A DNA stretch of 9,943 bases, taken from Candidatus Saccharimonadota bacterium (GTDB lineage Bacteria > Patescibacteriota > Saccharimonadia > Saccharimonadales > UBA7683). This document shows, in pieces, positions 7,056-9,943 of this stretch (its first letter is position 1; each line of letters starts with the position of its first letter). The DNA lies in contig JAGOUG010000031.1 of the NCBI GenBank assembly GCA_018061375.1, positions 1 to 9,943 on the forward strand, read 5' to 3'. The translations under genes were made by a program, and so were the position numbers. Below the pieces are notes generated by a model. It was given only the letters and a program-made list of their open reading frames with translations. It did not search any database and was not told the DNA's origin.

Positions 7056-7097
7056 ATCTCAAGCACTCCGCTGAGATCCCAGACAACCGGAGCGCAC
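7056..7097 (+). promoter_or_regulatory. Structured 5' leader with Shine-Dalgarno and possible anti-Shine-Dalgarno
   Basis: From the predicted first base, ATCTC (7056-7060) pairs with GAGAT (7073-7077) and, after one bulged A, AGC (7062-7064) with GCT (7070-7072), leaving a 5-base loop ACTCC. GGAG at 7089-7092 is the Shine-Dalgarno, five bases before the ATG at 7098. CTCCG from the loop and stem (7066-7070) is complementary to CGGAG (7088-7092), so loop and ribosome site could pair. Confidence 0.55.
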
Positions 7098-7697
7098 ATG
7101 AACATCCCCCTATCCACCCACCCGTACACGGGAGATTACCACATCGTGGTGACCTCCCGTGTCGACAAGCAGGTCCTCGAGGCCATGGAGGAAATGACCG
7201 AACTCGGCTTGCCCAACGGCGAGCTGATCAGTGCCATCCTTCACGGTATGTCCCCGTCTCCGTACATCCGGGCTCGCAAGCTCGGGCACACGCACCAGGA
7301 GACCCTCGACGTGCCGTACTACGTCGAATCGGTGTATCTGCGGCTCCGCGAGGACCATGGCTGCACCGAAGTCGAAGCTGCGCAGGTGTTCATCCTGACC
7401 ACCAGTGACAGCGAGCACGGCACCAACCAGCGTGACTTCTACCGCACCGTTCGCAATGCAGGCCGGAGCCACGACGACGCCCGCAGGTCCATGATCCTCG
7501 TCAAGCCGTGCCTCGACACCACGTTCGACGTGGTCAACAGCGATCGGAACCTCCGGCTCAACAGCCTCAAGGGGTTCCTGGCGAAGGCCCTGGAAGTTGA
7601 CATCGACTCGTCGATCAACGACATCTGGCGCGCCTGGCTCAAGTACAACGGCCAGACGCCCTACGACGCCATCAACGAGGCCGTCGCCGCGGCGTAA
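7098..7697 (+). CDS. Unrecognised 199-residue protein with degenerate helical repeats
   Basis: I do not recognise this as a named family. The protein has no signal peptide or membrane segment and should be cytoplasmic. It is mostly helical and shows a repeated core G-x-[T/S/P]-x-x-[E/D]-[A/T/L] at G37 (GLPNGEL), G63 (GHTHQET), G88 (GCTEVEA), G122 (GRSHDDA) and G185 (GQTPYDA). Three of these are preceded by Y-x-x-x-R (Y56, Y80, Y115). Spacings are 26, 25, 34 and 63 residues, which suggests repeats of about 25-34 residues with one eroded copy before the last. S/T-x-x-E/D is the helix-capping pattern, so each core probably starts a new helix, as in alpha-solenoid-like proteins. The coding sequence is very GC-rich, but its promoter and leader lie in AT-rich DNA. 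Clear Shine-Dalgarno, TAA stop. A binding or scaffold role is only a guess. Confidence 0.85.
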   Translation: MNIPLSTHPYTGDYHIVVTSRVDKQVLEAMEEMTELGLPNGELISAILHGMSPSPYIRARKLGHTHQETLDVPYYVESVYLRLREDHGCTEVEAAQVFILTTSDSEHGTNQRDFYRTVRNAGRSHDDARRSMILVKPCLDTTFDVVNSDRNLRLNSLKGFLAKALEVDIDSSINDIWRAWLKYNGQTPYDAINEAVAAA

Positions 7698-7712
7698 CCG
7701 CAGTAGGACAGG

Positions 7713-7730
7713 GTGGGGAGCAGTTCTTGC
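7713..7730 (+). repeat. Degenerate relative of the split motif after the unrecognised gene
   Basis: GTGGGG-AGC-AGTTCTT-GC, sixteen bases after the stop codon, resembles GTGGGG-T-AGTTCTT-TTGC at 7916-7933. The right part continues into the small hairpin GTTC-TTGC-GAAC (7723-7734). Confidence 0.35.
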
Positions 7731-7744
7731 GAACCAATCTGGTA

Positions 7745-7813
7745 GAAGACCCGAACACACATAGTCACCCCAAGTGACGAAGCCCTAGTGGTGTATGTGC
7801 AAGTAGGGTCTTT
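7745..7813 (+). terminator. Multi-stem 3' structure of the unrecognised gene
   Basis: GAAGACCC (7745-7752) pairs with GGGTCTTT (7806-7813, one G-U). Inside, CACATA (7758-7763) pairs with TATGTG (7794-7799), and stacked on it GTCAC-CCCAA-GTGAC (7764-7778) forms a hairpin, leaving 7779-7793 unpaired. The short TTT at 7811-7813 gives only weak support for intrinsic termination. Confidence 0.4.
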
Positions 7814-7858
7814 CTGCTATGAAAAATTTATATAAATATTTAATCATTCAAATGTGAA

Positions 7859-7891
7859 GAGCCCCCGGTGCAGTGTTGCACACGGGGGCTC
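7859..7891 (-). terminator. GC-rich terminator hairpin of the ABC transporter gene
   Basis: Nine pairs (7859-7867 with 7883-7891), one bulged base, then GTGCA (7868-7872) with TGCAC (7877-7881) around a 4-base loop. In the ABC direction it is followed by TTCACATTTG, a poor T-run. It lies about 50 bases after the ABC stop codon. Confidence 0.55.
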
Positions 7892-7920
7892 CGCAGGATC
7901 TCCTTTCAAAGAGAAGTGGG

Positions 7921-7944
7921 GTAGTTCTTTTGCTGGTTGGACTA
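7921..7944 (+). repeat. Split motif copy 2 (GTAGTTC - 7 bases - GGTTGGACTA), overlapping the ABC stop codon
   Basis: Both blocks are identical to those at 6225-6243. The last three bases, CTA, are the ABC stop codon read from the other strand, so in the ABC sense direction the gene ends TAGTCCAACC followed by GAACTAC. GTCCAAC also fits RYYYAAC, but no inverted partner follows within a normal attC length. Confidence 0.65.
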
Positions 7945-9714
7945 ATCGAGGAGGCCGTCTCCTTCCATCTGACGCAGACGCGCGTACAGCCCGTTCTTAC
8001 GGTTGAGCTGTTCGTGCGTTCCGATTTCGGCAACGGTGCCGTCATCAAGCACGACCACCTGATCAGCACTCATGATGGTGCTGAAGCGGTGGGCAATGAT
8101 GATGATTGTGCACTCACGGCGCTCAATCAGTTGATTGATGCTCTCTTGCACCTTCTTCTGAGAGAGCGCATCAAGCGCACTGGTTGCCTCGTCCATAATG
8201 AGGATTGCAGGCTTACGAAGTAGCGCACGCGCAATCGCGATACGCTGCTTCTGACCACCAGAAAGCCGAATGCCGTTTTCTCCGACCTCGGTCTGGTAGC
8301 CATGCTCCTGCTTCTCAATGAACTCATCGGCGTAGGCCAGGCGAGCTGCTTCATACACCTCATCGTCGGTCGCAGCCGGGTGTGAAACCCGAATGTTTTC
8401 CATGATGGTGGTGTCGAACAGCTCGATTCCCTGACTAACCACGCTGATGGCTTCGCGGCGGTACCTATCGTAGTCGAGTTGACGCAGATCGATACCATCA
8501 ATCAGCACGGATCCCTCGCTGGGGTCGTACAGACGCTGAAGAACACCCATCAGAGTGCTCTTTCCGCACCCCGAAGAACCCACCAGCGCGGTAGTGGTAT
8601 GAGGTTCAATCACGATGTCTACCCCCGAAAGGGCACACTCCGAAGCGTCGGGGTAACGGAAGCCAACCTGCTGGAAGGTAATACCCCCCCGAAGTTCAGC
8701 CGGCCAGGCAGGCTCAGAGGCCTGCACAATCGTCGGCGGAAGACACATCAAGGCAACGAGTTCACGGAGGCTTTCGAGGCCTTCGTTCATACGCATCTGA
8801 AAATCAGCAAAGCGACCGAAGTTGCTATAGCTTCGTTCCATCCACGTTGTTGCAAGAACCAACGCTCCCACAGAGCCGACAGACTGATCACCCCAGAGCA
8901 AACTGAGACCGATCATGCCATACAGCGTATAACGCGAAACCGATAGCACATCTTCCTGACGGAGCATGCACTTCATGTATGCCCTGTGCCTGGGATCTTC
9001 CTCGAGGCAAAAGTTCAAAAGCAGTTCGTCATTCTGATCACAGAAGTCTTCCTCGCGACCGATCTCTTTGATCGTCCGCCAGTTCTTTGTAATCTCAGTG
9101 CCGAATTGCTCGATCTTCTTAAGGCTTTCGCGGAAGTCAGCACGAAGTGGTGCGAGCACACGCTCGCTTCGTCGTACCAGTAACGCATACGCCACCATGG
9201 TCAAGATTGAGATAAGTCCGTAGACCCACCCAATTGTGAACATGAAGATCGTCGTGAAGAAGATCCGCAGAATCGCAGGGATGGTGTCAAACACTAACTC
9301 ATTGATCATGGCCTCGAACTTGATGATATTTTTAGCCACCATCGAGTCCTTCTCACCAGTCCCATGTGCTGTATGCCAGTCCGCAGAAAGCCGAAGCTCA
9401 CGGCGGTGACCATAACCCCACCAGACTCGCCACATCCTCCATTGAGTCGAGTTGCGCCAGAAACTCATACGAGCACGGAACATCGAGCCAATCTTATAGA
9501 CGATCAGCAAGCTCAGTGAGATCAGCATCAACTTTGTCACGCTTGGTGACTCAGAGCTGACCTCGTCAAAGAAGAATTTGACGGGATACACCTGTAGCAC
9601 CAAGAAGAACTCGGTAGCCACAAGCCAAAGTAGTGCTCGGGTGGCCAATCGGCGCACCACAGGCAACTCGCCCGAAATCTTCGGATCACTCCGCACGATT
9701 CCAAGCAGTTCCAT
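7942..9714 (-). CDS. ABC exporter half-transporter (MsbA/MdlB-like, fused membrane and ATPase domains)
   Basis: A 590-residue type I ABC exporter subunit that should dimerise and export a substrate using ATP; the substrate cannot be told. Hydrophobic segments near 27-49, 61-79, 145-180 (two) and 262-292 (two) fit six membrane helices. The ATPase is complete: Walker A GSSGCGKST (379-387), Q-loop Q428, signature LSGGQ (484-488), Walker B with D508 and E509 followed by ATSALD, and H-loop H542. I start it at the ATG at 9714, preceded by AAAGGA. A TTG at 9732 in frame has a stronger Shine-Dalgarno (AAAGGAGG) eight bases upstream and would add six residues. The frame stays open to a TTG at 9852, but that part is AT-rich and looks like leader. 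Medium-to-high GC, between the background and the two richest genes. No partner subunit is in view, so a homodimer is likely. Confidence 0.93.
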   Translation of the reverse strand: MELLGIVRSDPKISGELPVVRRLATRALLWLVATEFFLVLQVYPVKFFFDEVSSESPSVTKLMLISLSLLIVYKIGSMFRARMSFWRNSTQWRMWRVWWGYGHRRELRLSADWHTAHGTGEKDSMVAKNIIKFEAMINELVFDTIPAILRIFFTTIFMFTIGWVYGLISILTMVAYALLVRRSERVLAPLRADFRESLKKIEQFGTEITKNWRTIKEIGREEDFCDQNDELLLNFCLEEDPRHRAYMKCMLRQEDVLSVSRYTLYGMIGLSLLWGDQSVGSVGALVLATTWMERSYSNFGRFADFQMRMNEGLESLRELVALMCLPPTIVQASEPAWPAELRGGITFQQVGFRYPDASECALSGVDIVIEPHTTTALVGSSGCGKSTLMGVLQRLYDPSEGSVLIDGIDLRQLDYDRYRREAISVVSQGIELFDTTIMENIRVSHPAATDDEVYEAARLAYADEFIEKQEHGYQTEVGENGIRLSGGQKQRIAIARALLRKPAILIMDEATSALDALSQKKVQESINQLIERRECTIIIIAHRFSTIMSADQVVVLDDGTVAEIGTHEQLNRKNGLYARLRQMEGDGLLD

Positions 9715-9740
9715 AAGGTCCTTTCGCAGCAAAAGAACCA

Positions 9741-9747
9741 CCTCCTT
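9741..9747 (-). promoter_or_regulatory. Strong Shine-Dalgarno before the ABC gene
   Basis: AAGGAGG (9747-9741, preceded by another A) lies eight bases before the in-frame TTG at 9732 and 26 before the ATG at 9714. It makes the TTG a serious alternative start. Confidence 0.55.
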
Positions 9748-9798
9748 TATAGTTAAAAGGGATACTACTGCCAGAGCCCTATGAATCTCTGTAATAGC

Positions 9799-9824
9799 AA
9801 AAAATTCACCTTTATATATAAAGG
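9799..9824 (-). promoter_or_regulatory. Palindrome plus T-run in the ABC leader, possible attenuator
   Basis: CCTTTATATATAAAGG (9809-9824) is a perfect 16-base palindrome. In the ABC direction it is followed after four bases by six Ts (9804-9799), the layout of a weak intrinsic terminator inside the leader. As DNA it could equally be an operator. Confidence 0.35.
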
Positions 9825-9853
9825 CTTTGGCAATAGTATAGATGTGGTTCAAC

Positions 9854-9872
9854 CTTACGTAGTAAGATTATA
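9854..9872 (-). promoter_or_regulatory. Candidate ABC promoter -10 with an operator-like inverted repeat
   Basis: A perfect TATAAT reads at 9872-9867 on the minus strand, with ATCTTA as a poor -35 17 bases upstream. CTTAC-N3-GTAAG (9854-9866) straddles the predicted start near 9860, as a repressor site would. Confidence 0.35.
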
Positions 9873-9876
9873 TGTT

Positions 9877-9921
9877 AAAGAGCTAGTCGTAAGATGTATG
9901 CTGGCATCACTAGCTCTTTTT
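9877..9921 (+). terminator. Strong interrupted hairpin upstream of the ABC gene, T-run on the plus strand
   Basis: AAAGAGCTAGT (9877-9887) pairs perfectly with ACTAGCTCTTT (9909-9919). After a 5-base bulge, GATGT (9893-9897) pairs with GCATC (9904-9908) around a 6-base loop. TTTTT at 9917-9921 makes it look like a terminator for a plus-strand transcript, yet no plus-strand gene precedes it here. In the ABC direction it overlaps the promoter upstream region, so it may instead be an operator or end a minus-strand gene beyond the window. Confidence 0.45.
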
Positions 9922-9943
9922 GTAAACTAACAAGAGATAGTGA

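Noticed and set aside
7110..7760. 216-residue open frame antisense to the unrecognised gene
   Set aside because: The plus-strand gene has the perfect promoter, Shine-Dalgarno and start; the antisense frame has none and is explained by high GC.
7819..7857. Tiny open frame coding MKNLYKYLIIQM
   Set aside because: Only 12 codons, no ribosome site, in an AT-rich spacer where such frames are expected.
9715..9852. 46-codon N-terminal extension of the ABC protein from a TTG at 9852
   Set aside because: AT-rich composition unlike the gene, contains the palindrome and the Shine-Dalgarno, and an open run of this length is not rare by chance.
9847..9853. GTTGAAC on the minus strand upstream of the ABC gene as an attC R' box
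   Set aside because: It fits GTTRRRY but has no paired R'' or stem; one such 7-mer is expected by chance in the intergenic sequence examined.
1..9943. CRISPR array, tRNA, rRNA, transposase or integrase gene
   Set aside because: No regular spaced repeats, no cloverleaf or rRNA sequence noticed, and none of the frames shows transposase or tyrosine-recombinase motifs.

Overview
The window looks like a chromosomal piece of a Candidate Phyla Radiation (Patescibacteria) bacterium. Saccharibacteria (TM7) is my best guess, from protein style and gene content only; no rRNA or other phylogenetic marker is present. All genes read cleanly with the standard bacterial code, and TGA serves as a stop.

Positions 1-4719 carry ordinary housekeeping genes of moderate, AT-leaning composition: the 3' part of cysS (cysteinyl-tRNA synthetase), a convergent AI-2E/PerM-type membrane protein on the minus strand, and, divergent from it, a class A penicillin-binding protein that builds and cross-links peptidoglycan. 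A gene of the same style, an orotate phosphoribosyltransferase-like pyrE, sits alone at 6313-6981.

From about 4830 onward three genes of a different style are interleaved with this background: an actinobacterial-type dapD (4939-6156), an unrecognised 199-residue protein made of degenerate helical repeats (7098-7697), and an ABC exporter half-transporter on the minus strand (7942-9714). By hand count, 60-base samples hold 41 G/C in dapD (5041-5100), 41 in the unknown gene (7441-7500) and 32 in the ABC gene (8161-8220), against 21 in pyrE (6721-6780). The three have clear Shine-Dalgarno sequences and are bounded by strong RNA-type hairpins. The AT-rich genes lack a Shine-Dalgarno, and two have a -10 box only a few bases before the ATG, which suggests leaderless mRNAs.

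The most interesting structure is the element right after the dapD stop codon (6159-6243). It is an 81-base folded element bounded by ATCCAAC and GTTGGAC, which match the R''/R' consensus of integron attC sites. A split motif from it (GTAGTTC, then GGTTGGACTA) recurs at the 3' end of the ABC gene, and a weaker relative lies after the unknown gene. This suggests cassette-like acquisition of the GC-rich genes, but no integrase is visible and the sites are not textbook attC. The genes do not form an obvious single pathway. DapD (diaminopimelate/lysine synthesis) and the penicillin-binding protein could both serve the cell wall.
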